Of a stretch of 64,000 nucleotides of DNA, positions 44,293-56,285 are shown one piece after another. Positions within the stretch are counted from its first letter, which is position 1. The number at the start of each line of letters is the position of its first letter. The notes beneath the pieces are model-generated. The model made no database searches and was not told where the DNA came from. It was given only the letters and a program-made list of their open reading frames with translations. Source of the DNA: Cryptomeria japonica. Its lineage: Eukaryota; Streptophyta; Pinopsida; Cupressales; Cupressaceae. The translations under genes were made by a program, and so were the position numbers. The stretch spans positions 482,517,900 to 482,581,899 of the forward strand of contig NC_081406.1 in NCBI RefSeq assembly GCF_030272615.1, read 5' to 3'.

Positions 44293-47200
44293 ATGAAGAT
44301 AATATCCTAGAATATCAGAGGGCTGAATGCCCCTCATAAGCAGGATGTGTTATGAAACATCATCAGAGATCATAAACCGGATGTGGTCCTTGTTCAGGAA
44401 ACCAAGATGTCTAAAGAAAAAGTTGAAAAGATCAGAATTTTCAAGGAAAATGGAGTCATAGGATCTAACTCAGAGGGAGCTTCTAGAGGAACTACGATTT
44501 TTTGGAACAAAAAAACTATAATAGGAAAGGAAATCATCTCTGCTTTTAATAGGAACTTAGTTCAGCTTGAGCATATTAAGGACAACTTTTTTTGGGTGTT
44601 ATCTAATGTCTACGCTCCTAATACCAAATCTGGGAGAGCTAAATACTAGAAAAGCCTTGCAGCTGATAGACTCCAGTTTGCTGATCAAAGCTGGGTTATC
44701 ATGGGAGACTTCAATACCCCGCTCAAAGATGAAGAGAAGATGGGAGGTATCCCTTTACAACTTTATGGGAAACAAGACCTTATGGACTTCTTTAATGACC
44801 AAGCTCTCATTGATGTGGATCTTCAGGGTATCAACTACACCTGGACCAATAGAAGAACCAGAGCTGATCTGATTCAAGTTAAGCTTGATAGATCTTTAAT
44901 CTCTCCTAACTGGTTTTCTAAGTATAGCTGCTCCCTTGCTTCTATTATCAAAATTGGGTCTAACCATTACCCCATCTGCTTCACTACCAATTCTTTTTCA
45001 GCTAAGAGAAACTTCCCTTTCAGATTTGAAAAAGCTTGGCTCTCCCATCCTTCTCTGGAAGCTTGTATTGCTGAATGGTGGAAGTTTGAAGTGGAGGGTA
45101 AGGCTCTATTTAGAATTGCCAAAAAGCTCAACATTCTAAAAGATAAAATTAAAACCTAGAACAAAGAGATTTTTAGGGACATATTCAAGAGAAAAATTCA
45201 AGTCAAAGCTGAAATAAAGGATGTTCAGGATAGAATCCAAGAGGTTGGGCTGACTGAAGATCTTAGGATGGCTGAAAATAATCTCTTATCTAAATACCAC
45301 ACCATCATCTCTAATGAAGAGACTTTTTGGAGACAAAGATCCAGAGCCTCGTTCCTGAAGGAAGGTGATAAAAACACCTGCTTCTTTCACTTAACTACTC
45401 TGAAGCATAGGGCAGCCAACAGAATATCTAGACTATCCTGCAATAAAGGTATCCTAATAGAGGATTGCGACATTAGGAAGGAAGCTCTCGAGCATTTCAG
45501 TACCCTGCTGGGTGAAGTGGATAACCTAGATTTCAGCAATCAAAACACCCTTTTACAAGCTATTCCTTCTATCCTGACGGAAGCTGATAACCACCTTTTA
45601 TCCTGTATTCCCTCTAATCTGGAAATGAAAAAGGTGGTGTTCTCCTTTCAGGGCGATAAATCCCCTGGACCAAATGACTTCCCTATGTTTTTCTTCCAAA
45701 ATTTCTGGCACATAGTGGATGCTGACATATGCAATGGTGTTAAAGAATTCTTTGGCTCTAGAAGACTTCTTAAGGAGCTGAATGCCACCTTCATAGTCCT
45801 TATCCAAAAGATCCCTAGAGCTGATTCTCTCAACAAGTTTAGACCTATTAGCCTGTGTAACTCTGTTTACAAGATTTTATCCAAGGTTCTGACTTCCAGG
45901 TTATTGGAAATTCTTCCTAAGATTATCTTTGTCTAGCAGAATGGCTTTGTCCCCGGAAGACAGATTTTGGATTCCATTATCTTCGTTCATGAAAATATCC
46001 ACTCCTTGAAAGTGGAGAATAACTAGGGATTCTTCCTAAAGTTAGACATGGCTAAAGCTTTTGATAGAGTGAATTGGCAGTTTCTCCTTAGGATCATGAA
46101 AGCGTTTTGTTTTGGTTACAAAGTTATTCAGCTTTTCTCTCAACTTATGGAAACTTCCTCCTCTGCTATTATTGTCAATGGTTCCCCGTCTAGTTTCTTC
46201 AAAAGCTCCAGAGGTCTCAGACAGGGGGACCCCATATCCCCTATCCTGTTCACCATTCTTACTGAATGCTTGGGTAGATTCATTCTAAAAAATGTGGAAG
46301 ACGGCAACCTTAAGGGTCTGAAACCTTCTTCTTCCAATGTTGTTGGTTTTCATGAACAATTCATCGATGACTCTATTACTATGGGGGAAGCCACCATCTT
46401 GGAAGCTAATAATATGAAGAATATTCTGAATACTTATGAATCTGCCTCTGGCCAAAAAATCAATTGGAATAAAAGTTCTCTATTTTTCATCAATAACTCT
46501 GAGTTTCCCTCTACTTATCTGGGGCTTCCCTATGTCTTAAGCCTAAGGACTCCTTTTGGAACAAGTTGATAGACAGACTTAACCTAAAACTTGCTGGTTG
46601 GAAAGGGGTTGTCCTTAGTCAAGTGGGAAAAATCACTCTACTCAAAGCCACTCTCCAAAACCTTCCTGTGTATGCTCTCAGCCTGTTCAGAATCCCCACA
46701 AAAAGTTTGCAGAAGCCATTGAATGAATCCAAAAAAAATTCCTTTGGTCGGGAGTGGAATTCAAAAACAGAATTCCCCTTATTGCCTTGAATAAAATCTA
46801 TTCCCCTAAGGCCTCTAGTGGGTTGGGTTTAAGGAACATTGGTTCTATGAACAAAGCTTTATTAGCCAAACAAATTTGAAGATTCAAAGGGGAGGAAAGA
46901 GAATTGAACTCTATTTGGAAAAACAAATATCTCTATATGCAACCTTTTGAGGAAGAATTATTTGATAAATCTTTCATTGTTAAAGGATCCGCTATATGGA
47001 ATGCTGTGCAATCTGCTAAAAGCTAGGCTGCTGCTGGCAGAACTTGGAACCTTGGGGATGGGAGGAGAATAAGATTTTGGGAAGATAGATGGATCCTAGA
47101 TAAACCTCTAGAGGAAATTCCAATCCTTAAATATTGGAAAGACCGGTTCAAAAGCAAGTATGGGGAAAAGGTCAGAGATTACTAGATAAATGGGAATTGG

Positions 47201-48426
47201 ATTAATTTTAGCCAGCAGTGTCTGGGCCTCAAGTTCCTTCAGATTGCTCTCTCTGCTAATATCCCTAGAGACAACAAAGATGACAGATTGATATGGAGGG
47301 AAACCTAGGATGGGATTTATTCTATTTCCTCTGCTGTGGCTATTCACAATGACCCGATGGAAGAAATTCCCATCTGGGCTAAAGTTTGGAACAAGAAGTT
47401 AGTTCCAAAGGTCAATATCTTCTTCTGTATTTTCATCCAAAATAAGGTATTAACCCTGGACAATCTTCATAAAAGAGGTATTATTTTTCCTAATAAGTGT
47501 TCTCTTTGTTGCAAGGAAGAAGAGATGACTTGCCACATTCTCAATCAATGCACTTTTAGCCAGGATATCTAGAAAATCATCCTAACCAAGTGGAACCTGA
47601 GCTGGGTTTTCTCAAACTCCCTTGGGGACTCTTGGCAGCAATGGCATTGCCCTAATTCTAATCCTAAAATTGTGGAAACTTGGAGACTTAATTTGCCGAT
47701 TGCTATCTGGAATATCTGGAAAGAGCACAACAATAGGATTTTTAGGGATAAAAGGGTTATTCCTGAAGTGGTTGCAAATAAAATATTTAGGAGTATTTTT
47801 TAATACCTCTATTGCAATAATCAGGGACCTGCTACTAAAGATGATTTTAAAGACAGGTGGAACCTTTCTACCACTACTTCTAGCAAGGAGACTGGAAGAG
47901 AAGGTCTAGTCTGGTGCTTTCCTCCTCTGGGATAGATTAAGGCCAACTTTGATGGGGCTTCTAAAGGGAATCCAAGTAAAGCTGGATGCGAGGGCATTGT
48001 CAAGAATTTTGCTGGAAGTTGTCTTAAGGCGGTGGCTGGAACTCTAGGAATCAAACTAGCCATTTTGGCGAAGCCTTTGCCGCCTTGAACACCTTAATTA
48101 TAGCAAAAAATCTAAATTATGATAAATTATGGCTTGAGGGAGATTCACTTAATATCATTAAGTGTTTAAAGGGGGAATCAGAGCCTTCTTGGTCTATTGA
48201 AAATATCATCATGAAAGCTAGGGAGATCATTGCAATTTTCAAAGAAATTATTATTCAACATGCTTTCAGAGAATAAAACAGTGTTGCAGATTGTTTAGCA
48301 AATACTAGGGTTAACTCTGACTCCCAAATGATTTGGCAAGAGGAGGATCTCAATTTAAACATTAAAGAGTTCCTTAGAAAGGATTGGTATATGGGGAGAG
48401 AAGGACAATTTGATCATGACAAATAA
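44293..48426 (+). pseudogene. LINE ORF2: endonuclease, reverse transcriptase, RNase H
   Basis: ATG at 44293. Endonuclease: ISxNIRGLN with a TAG (44308-44310) where Trp is usual, VQETK, NVYAPN, GDFN (44704-44715), and GSNHYPI where the usual Asp is Asn (44962-44964). RT: GDKSPGPNDF, FRPISLCN, a TAG near 45934, LDMAKAFDRV, LRQGDPISP, and FIDD (46360-46371) in place of FADD. A frameshift near 46535 follows STYLGLP. Zinc-binding RVT domain with WNKKLVPKVNIFFC, CSLC and CHILNQC (about 47380-47570). RNase H: ANFDGASKGNPSKAG (about 47940), EGDS (48139-48150) and ADCLA. Stop TAA 48424-48426. Long parts remain in one frame despite about a dozen stops. Confidence 0.88.
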
Positions 48427-49965
48427 AAAGTATCATTTATGCCTTGCTGGAAAGGCCATCATTACTTGGCATTGCAGCAGATCTTCAACAACCTTTAATA
48501 ATCTGACGCATGCTTTGTGGGTTACTCAGTTCAAAAAATTGAGCAACATTGGGAAAGAAGGTTTTAATTTGCAGAGAAACAAAGCAGATAGCCCATTTTT
48601 GAAGATGGGAGGAGACCTAAGGCAGGAAGAACCAGATAATGCATCGACTTGGAAAGCAATGCCAAAAGTCTGGGAAAAATTGGAGAAGGGCTCCCTCACC
48701 AGCTTCATGGAGGAGCTCATGGACTATGACAAAGGTAGGGTTAACCTAGTTGTTTCTAAGATTTCTGAAAACTGGTCTAATGGCTCTTTTAAAATTTATG
48801 GAGTTAAGTTTAAGCTAGACGCTGGGCTCATATCCACTTGACCAGAATGCCCCACTCTGGGCTTAATTTCTTTTAAGACCTTAAAGTCTCCAACAATGCG
48901 GTCAATCTGTTCCCACAGAAAGAGAAAGAGAGGGTTAAAATCGGCAAAGCCACTAGGGGCTACTACGAAGCTGCAAACATCAAGAAGTTGTGGGGCTGGG
49001 TTCTGAATGCAATTATGGAATACATCATGGTTGAAGGCCGTTTCTCTAGGGCCCACACCTACCACTTCATTCTCTTAAACCATTTCAGATATGATAAAAA
49101 GGTATCCCTGCCCTACTACCTTTTTCGGTCCCTTTCCAGGTCCCTCAATAAACATAGGAATAACCCTTCTAGCCCGATTTTCCATTGTGGGCTTCTGCTG
49201 CTCATCTATGAGCATTGCAAAACCCTTGCTCTGCTAGAAAATAAGAGGATTTTTGCCTCTCTGGGCAAGAGAAAGATGGAAGAGGGAGAAACTAGCAAGG
49301 AGAAGGTGTCCTCCAGCAAAAAAAGGAAAAGTGTTCCTAGGCTGGAAACAGAGGAAATAGTTAAGGAAAGTAGCGGTATGGAGACAAACGACTCCAACGG
49401 TGAAGATAGCTGGAAAGACGAAGAGATGGGTAATGAGGAAGAAAGTAGGGATAATGAGCCTGGTCATGAAAGCCCTATCCTCAGTGAATGCCCTAGTAAG
49501 GACAATAGCCATCTGATGGAAGAAGTGGATCTCAAGGATAACGAGGAAACTGAAGTGAATTATGAGAAGGAAATGAACAAAGATTCTGAGAAGAACCTGA
49601 CTAAGGATAGGGATAGCGAGGATAAGGAATGTGATGGTAAAGGGTTTATCCTGGATAACCTCAAGAAACTCTCTAAGGTGAGAATGGATTATGATAGATG
49701 GACCTATGAGATCCTGAAAAACTTGGAAAAAAAGGGAATAAACTTAGATGAGAAGAGGGAGGATGAAAACAAAGAGCAGATTAAATGGAAGCAGGAAATG
49801 GAGCATAAGGTAAAATCATTAGAAGAGGGAAAACAAGTGATGGGCGTTATCCCAAGTATCCTCTTTGTCGTCACTAAAAACTTGGAGGACATCGCCAAGG
49901 TCTTTGATCATACCTGCACTCTGAATCCGGTTGTGGATCTTGACCTGGATGATGAGACCATCTAG
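48416..49965 (+). pseudogene. LINE ORF3: extra ORF with plant-transposon-protein-like N-terminal half
   Basis: ATG at 48416 overlaps the ORF2 stop in ATGACAAATAA. Reads about 140 codons to a TGA at 48839-48841; a one-base deletion there moves the frame, which then runs on past a TAA (48874-48876) through the 325-codon open stretch at 48988-49965. N-terminal half: ISENWSNGSFKIYGVKFKLD then LISTTRMP-type text, a pattern I associate with the plant transposon protein (gag-like) fold, followed by helices and VSLPYYLFRSL. C-terminal half: a KKRK basic patch (about 49317-49332), a very acidic Glu/Asp segment, then a coiled coil. Past the TAG at 49963-49965 the frame continues, with further stops, to about 50157. 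I know no named function. L1-type LINEs normally end after ORF2. Confidence 0.65.
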
Positions 49966-50300
49966 ACTGGAAGCGGTGAAGCTACTTAGGTGGGCGCAAC
50001 TATGAAGAGAACCAGGGCCAGCGTCAAGAAAGCTATGGTTGCATCAGCTAAGGATCCCCCTAACCTCAAAGGCAACATCAAGGAGCTACACGAAATTAGC
50101 AACACCTTGGAAAAAGCCCTAGAAAAAATCTGAATTCTGGAAGGCCTGCTGGCTTAATGGGGCTTTTTTGGGTTTTCTCTGGTTATTCGTTGGTTTTTGG
50201 TGGTTCTGATATTTTCTATTTCTCATCGCTTTTGTTGTTTATGCTATTTTAGTTCTATTTGTAAAGGGTTTCGGGGCCCCTTCAAAACCTTCTTTTTCCT

Positions 50301-50310
50301 TAATAAAAAA
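50301..50310 (+). terminator. LINE 3' end: AATAAA signal and short A tail
   Basis: TAATAAAAAA. The last two A residues may belong to the target duplication that follows. Confidence 0.7.
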
Positions 50311-50327
50311 CACTTACTTCCAAATAT
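50309..50327. other. LINE target-site duplication, right copy
   Basis: Exact 19-bp repeat of 42626-42644. The minus-strand copia reading resumes right after it. Confidence 0.93.
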
Positions 50328-50479
50328 CTCAAGATGCCTAACACTTGATGGTCTCCCTTTCCATAGTTCATATGGTGTCTTAGTAGTCTTTGTCTTTAAG
50401 AATGCACACCTTATCCCATGCGAGTAATGATTTTTTTCCTTATTGGTGACATTATTAGACCATAAGAATTTCTTGAGTA
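50328..50479 (-). pseudogene. Copia F integrase C-terminus fragment
   Basis: Minus strand reads HGIRCAFLKTKTTKTPYELW and GRPSSVRHLEIFG, the segment preceding FGSKCY in other copia elements here (cf. 53944-54030). Joined to the pol part at 42585-42644 it forms one continuous copia, split only by the LINE. Cut on the right by the copia LTR at 50480. Confidence 0.8.
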
Positions 50480-51735
50480 TGTTGGCATTATGGATGAATT
50501 GATTATGTGTTGCATTGATGTTTTTTCATTGATGTCAACACTAGCTATTATGGTTGGTTACCGACATACAGGTTTTGGTTATCGATAGAAGATCTAGTGT
50601 TATTGGCAAAAGAGACTATTTGTTGGATACTTCTGACATGTTTGGATCAATGAAGTATGTTTGATTTTATGTGTTACATGTTCTTGCAACATGTTTTGGT
50701 CAGTTGGGATTGACTTGGTAATTGAATGCTATCATACACTCTTGAAAACCCTTACCGACATTGGTTTACGGTTTAATCGACAGAGCTTTCACTAAGGAAT
50801 CTTGATAGTATTAATAAGTGTTGTTGGTGTGGCTTCTACATGGACTTCAGGATGCTAAAGATGTTCTTTGATCGTGCTTCAACTAGGTGGAGATATCGCT
50901 TTGGTGTGGTGGACCCAAAATAGGTCCGGTACCTATCTAGGTTATGGACCGGTATCATGTGAACATGTACTCTACACGTTACTAGGATGTTCTGAGATGT
51001 TCTATGGATTGGTTATTGTTGTTTTGTTCTTAAGCTGACATGACATATTATTGTAATATGGATTTATGTAATGATCTTATTGTAATATCTTTTAGGTGTC
51101 CAGCCTAATTGGTTTAGGCCTTAGGGTTGGTATAAAATGATGTAAGATCTTATTGTAGATCATGGTATGAAATGGGAATAAGTGTCATGGTCTTGAAATG
51201 CAATATCATATGCGAAGGATATTTGATCGATCATAGGTGATCAAATTGGGATTAAGGAAGAGGTTAAAGACCTCTAGAATTGAGCTTGTCCGAGACTATA
51301 ATCAGGCATTGTAGATGCTATCTCTAGTAGTTCATTATTCTGGATTGTTGTCCATTTATCTTGAGGTGGTTATAACCTCTCTATAGTCAGTGAGACTCTT
51401 TTGTAATGAGCACTACGCTCTAGGCAGTGTGCCTTCCTGCATGTGTAGGCTCCTCATTGTATCACATACTTTCTACAGAAGTATCATCTAACTGTGGGTA
51501 GGCTTCCCACTGTGGTTTTTCCATTTTTGAGTTTTCCACGTACAAATCATGGTGTTATGTGGTATGGTTGCATTGTGTTGATTATCTATTTCATTGCTAA
51601 GTTTTATTGCTTACAGGTATCTATTTCTACTTTACTAGTACTTAATCTGGTTAAAGGTTATTAAGTGGATTAAATGATATAATCTGTTAACAACTGATTC
51701 ATTCCCCTCTCATTTTTTCACTGGTTATCCTAACA
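50480..51735 (+). repeat. Copia 5' LTR (element D)
   Basis: TGTTGGCATTATGG to GGTTATCCTAACA, 1256 bp, followed by an iMet primer site. Contains the shared block with CCTGCATGTGTAGG (51436-51449) and TGTGGGTAGGCTTCCCAC. The five bases before it (GAGTA) would be the target duplication; the right partner is outside the window. Confidence 0.82.
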
Positions 51736-51737
51736 AT

Positions 51738-51749
51738 TGGTATTAGAGC
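51738..51749 (+). other. Primer-binding site of copia D
   Basis: TGGTATTAGAGC, one difference from the iMet tRNA complement TGGTATCAGAGC. Confidence 0.8.
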
Positions 51750-51792
51750 TTTGGTCCTCTTTGCAGAGGCTTAACCGCTTGAGGTAGATCCT

Positions 51793-54609
51793 ATGGCAGC
51801 TAACACTTCAAATCCACCAGCAACTATTTTCAAAAGAGAAATCCCTAAGCTTGATGGAACAAACTATGGGATATGGAAAATTAGAATGGAGACTCCTCTT
51901 AGATGTCTTGGCAAGGATATTTGGAAGATCACTGAGAAAGGATACACACCTTATGATCCAACATCTGGAAATCTTGCTCCTGCTGACTTGGATAAGAATA
52001 TTTAAAATGATTGCAGAGCTAGAGAATCCCTCTTGTGTGCACTTACTAATCAACAAATCATGGGATTAACTGATAAATCATTGGCAAAGGTTATGTGGGA
52101 TAAATTGCAAAATTTGAATGAAGGTGATCCTACTATCAAAATTCCTAAACTTAATGGTTACCGGGTAAGATATGAAAACTTGAAGATGGAAGATAATGAA
52201 AGAGTTGCTCTGTTTATGGAAAGAGTAAATGAGATTGTTATGGGAATTCAATGTTGTGGAGGATTTCTGAGTGAAGATGAAATAGATTTAAAAGTTTTGA
52301 GAGCCCTTCCACTGGCTTACAAGATGAAGGCAACTGCAATTAATGAGTTGAGAACAATGGTAAACTCTTTAGTTAACAAAGATATTATGATTGGGAAATT
52401 ATCTTCTTTTGAGCTTGAAGAATTTGGATCTTCTGGAGCTGTAAAGTATGAACCTGCTTTTCATGCATCATCATCATCTACTAGTAATAGTGATTGGAAA
52501 GTCTTATATGCAAAAGAATTGGAAGATATGGGGAAAGAAGATGAAGAATTTGAGAAACTTGAAGCCTTATTTTCTATAATAGTACCTAAAGGACTGACAT
52601 GAAGTAAGTATGAAAGTAAAGCACCTTTTAAATGTTTTTCATGCAATACGATTTGTCATTTTGCATCTAGATGTCCTGAAAGGAATCCAAGGTTTGAGGA
52701 AAGAGTTAAGAAATCATTTAAGACTAACCATAATAGATATAGATTAAAGAAAAGTAAACAATGCTACATAGTAGATGAGGAAGGAGTAAGTGATGACTCT
52801 GGGGATGAACTGGTAGAAGACTCTGCTAGTGGATCCGGCAATAGAAAGGAATGGGTGTTCTATTCCTTAAAGGAAGATGAACCGAAACTGGCTATCATGA
52901 ATGATGAAAAGGCCCTGGTATAAAAAGTAGAAGATAAGGATGAATGGGTAATTGATAGTGGATGCTCACATCATATGACTGGAGATAAAAGAAAATTTAT
53001 ATCCTTGCAAGAATACAATGGTGGTCAAGTCAGATTTGGCGATGACAAAGCATGTATGATCAAAGGTAGAGGTATTATTTCTTTGGATGGAAATCATAAT
53101 ATTGATAATGTCTATTATGTCAAAGGTTTAAAGCATAATCTTTTGAGTGTTTCTCAATTAGTGGACAAGGGTTTCCAACTATAGTTTAAAGATAGAAAAT
53201 CCAAAATCATTAACAAGACTGGTTTGGAGATTGCAACAAGTATTCAAACTGGAGGTAACATCTTTCACTTGAACACTAGTAATAAGACATGTTTGATTTC
53301 TCATTATGATGAGATTTGGCTATGGCATAAGAGGTTGTGTCATGTTAATTTTGATTGTATTGTTAAGATCAGTTCAACTAAGGCAATTAGAGATATACCA
53401 AATATTATGAAACCTTGTAATCCGGTATGTAAGGAATTCCAATTGGGAAAGAAAGTTAGAAATTATTTTAAGAGCATACATGATAAATCTAATGATGTAC
53501 TTGATTTGATTCACACTGACTTATGTGGTCCAAAAAGGACGAGAAGCTTCCAAGGTGATAGGTATTTCATGTTGATTATTGATGACTATTCTAGAATGAT
53601 GTGGGTGACTTTTCTTAGGGAGAAGTCTGAAGCCTTTGAGAAATTCAAAATATCTAAAGCAAAGGTTGAAGCAAAAACTAGATTGAAAATCAAATGTCTA
53701 AGATCAGATCAAGGCGGTGAGTTCACTTCTCATGAATTTAACAGTTATTGTGAGACAAATGGAATTAGGAGACAATTATCTGCACCTCAGACTCCTTCGC
53801 ATAATGGAGTTGTGGAAAGAAAGAACATAACCATTTTGGATGCAGTAAGATCTATGATGATGAAAGCCAAATTGCCTCACATTTACTAGAGAGAAGAAAT
53901 GAGTACAATAGTATACACATTCAACAAAGTTCACATCAAAGGTGAAACTAATAAGACCCCTTATAAATTATGGTTTGGACATACACCTACTATTAAATAT
54001 TTCAAAATTTTTGGAAGTAAATGCTATATTAAAAGAGTTGATGCAATTGGGAAGTTTGATCCTAGATGTGATGAAGGGATCTTGGTTATTCAATTCAAAG
54101 GAAAGCATATAGATGTTATAACAAAAGATTGTAGAAAATTGTGGAAAGTGCAAATGTGATAGTGGATGAGAAATACAGAAATCAATCTATATCATATGAT
54201 AGAGAAGCGACAGTGGAAATCATCATAACTAAACCGACAATGTCTCAACTGGTATAGGAATCTTATACAATTAGACTGACACAATCAAAAAATTCAACCG
54301 TGATTGATGATCAGAGTAGTGAGCTTGAAATTTAGAAGACATGAAGGTATGTAAGGTTAAATAATTCTAAAGATCAAATCATTGGAGATAGGAACAAAGG
54401 AGTTATGACAAGAAGAAGACTGGAAAATGAACAGATATGTTTTATTTCTCAAGTTGAACCGATATCTGTTATTGAAGCTTGTAAGGATAAACATTGGTGA
54501 AAGGCTATGGAAGATGAATTAGATCAGATAGGGAAGAATGAGACTTGGACTTTAATTCCCCGACCTAAAAAATAAGAATATTATTGCAACTAAATGGGTT
54601 TTTAGAAAT
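51793..54609 (+). pseudogene. Copia D gag-pol, cut within reverse transcriptase
   Basis: Start Met at 51793; one reading frame holds to about 54080 with only in-frame stops: TAA 52003-52005, TGA 52600-52602, TAA 52921-52923, TAG 53182-53184 and TAG 53887-53889 (a Trp position). Gag: LDGTNYGIWKIRME, knuckle CFSCNTICHFASRC with Gly replaced by Cys. Protease site intact: VIDSGCSHHMTG (DSG 52954-52962). Integrase: HKRLCH, a CKEF zinc site with the second Cys lost, HTDLCGP, RSDQGGEF, VERKN, so the DDE triad is intact. A shift near 54085 affects the linker. RT starts with ETWTLIPRPK and ATKWVFRN and is cut at 54609 by the Tat2 LTR. Confidence 0.9.
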
Positions 54610-56268
54610 TGTGTGGGGGAAAAAGCGAGACTAGGCTAACGTGTCCTAATCCTACCTTTTGTCACACATTACGGAATACGAAAGAGCCTAGAGGTATCGC
54701 ACAATTGGCTACTTCTTTTTGGTGAAAGAGAGAGCCGCGGGCTACCTATTAGGGTTTCTATTCCTTTGTTGTAATTGAAAGGTAAGATTATGCAAGTTCA
54801 ATTCTTAACCCCAAAATGCAAGTGTGAACTAATAACAAGATTGCAGAATTGAACTTAAACAATGGAAAGATGCAAACATAAAGATAAGACAAGAATGCAG
54901 ATGCGTACCCGGAGTCAAAATTTGAGTGAAAATGTTCGGGACGGGGGTGTGGGCACCACTGCCCTGATTTTGCACCTGAAACTGCCACTTTGCAACCTGG
55001 AAAACTGTCGGAAATGCTAAAAATTGCTGTCTGTCAGGAGGACCAGGGTGCCCAGCGCCCCTATCCCAGGGACCAGGGTGCCTAGTGCGCCTGTCTTGGT
55101 AGGACCAGGGTGCCCCACGCCCCTGTCCTGGTCTTCTGCTCTGAAGCTTGGTGTATGGTTCTGTCTCCGTCTGCTTCTTTCGGATCTGCAACTTGCGGCG
55201 TCGTCTGAATCCTGAAATCTGCACTTATATCTGAAAAGGTGTTTGGGCGGCTATATAGGGTTTTGCCTTAGTCAAACCCCTGCTTCGGTGATTTCCACCT
55301 CCATGAATAGCCAAGTTGTATTGTAAAAGTAATGTGTGTGCAGACCTTGTGTGTGTGCAAGATCTAAAATGCAAGTAAGCAAACTAGAGCAACCTAGAAA
55401 GTAAACCCTAATTGCTTGTAAATGACAATGTAAATGCTCCAAATCAAGATGCCAAGTGATCTAAAGCATGAATGTAAGTGACATAATGAGGCTTATGCAA
55501 AGACATGAAAACAACATGAAATCATACCCAACCCCAAGGGAGGGGTACAAGCCAATCTTCAGTCGGTGATCCCTTATTGCTCTTCAATGCCTTCAAAGCC
55601 CTAAGTGAATGAATGGATTTGATGAATAATTGGAGGATGAATGTTGAGAGTTGTTGAAGTCTTCAAAGATCTACTCTTTCACTGCATATGAGGTTCCTGA
55701 AAACAAAATTCGGATCCCTTCTAATGAAGAAAGAGAGCTCTTATGTATGAAACCCTAGGTCTTAATTCCAACTTTTGGCCAACCTAGAGATTGAATATCC
55801 TGCCAATTTCTTGGGGTTAAGCTTTATTTTATGATTGGATCGTGCTCCTAAAATTTTGGGAAAAATGTCCGGGATCGTGTGCACTCCGGGCGCCATGGTC
55901 CTGACAACTTTTCACCAAATTTTCAGTGCCGTCAAATATGATGATTTTAGAGAGAATCCCGAAGTTACAGGTGATTTTGAGATGTTTTGACCCCCGAAAT
56001 CAAGCCCCCAAGTTCAAAAGAAGGCCTAATTAGGGTTTTTGATTAGATGATGTATTGGAGGAATAAAATGAAAAGGGGCACACTTTAATGAAAGGGCCCA
56101 ACTTTATGATGTGGAAGATGATGAAATAGGACCTTAGACCTAATTAATTTGATTAATTAAGTGCTAAAGGGGAAATGCAATGCAAAATGCAAAATGCACC
56201 AAGGCAGGTGCTAAACTAGGTGTGAAATTGTACCACCCTAGCAAGTGCGTACAATTTACGACACTACA
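54610..56268 (-). repeat. 3' LTR of Tat2
   Basis: In minus orientation TGTAGTGTCGTAAATTGTACGC (from 56268) to CCCCACACA (54610), about 1659 bp. The right edge follows a polypurine tract; the left edge is where the copia D reading stops, with one or two bases of uncertainty. Contains three ~31-bp tandem units beginning GGACCAGGGTGCC (55040-55131). Confidence 0.75.
55040..55131. repeat. Triple GGACCAGGGTGCC tandem repeat in Tat2 LTR
   Basis: Units start at 55040, 55070 and 55102 and share GGACCAGGGTGCC followed by a GC-rich, C-rich stretch ending CCTGTC or CCTATC. Related inverted words (GGCACCATGGTCC) are in PMD intron 1 near 57034. Confidence 0.85.
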
Positions 56269-56285
56269 TTTAGCCCCCACTTTAG
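56269..56285 (-). other. Polypurine tract of Tat2
   Basis: Minus strand TAAAGTGGGGGCTAAA directly before the LTR start TGTAGTG. Primes plus-strand DNA synthesis. Confidence 0.8.

Larger units (their letters stand above)
42645..50308 (+). mobile_element. L1-like LINE with three ORFs
   Basis: 7664 bp between perfect 19-bp duplications, inserted antisense to copia F. Contents: ORF1 (DUF4283-type domain plus CCHC), ORF2 (endonuclease, RT, zinc-binding RVT domain, RNase H), an additional ORF3, and a 3' end TTAATAAAAAA with a polyadenylation-like signal and short A tail. Target-primed reverse transcription explains the tail and the duplication. All ORFs have disruptions. Confidence 0.92.

Noticed and set aside
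49234-49512. Minus-strand frame over LINE ORF3
   Set aside because: Shadow of the acidic/basic coding strand; hydrophobic low-complexity text.
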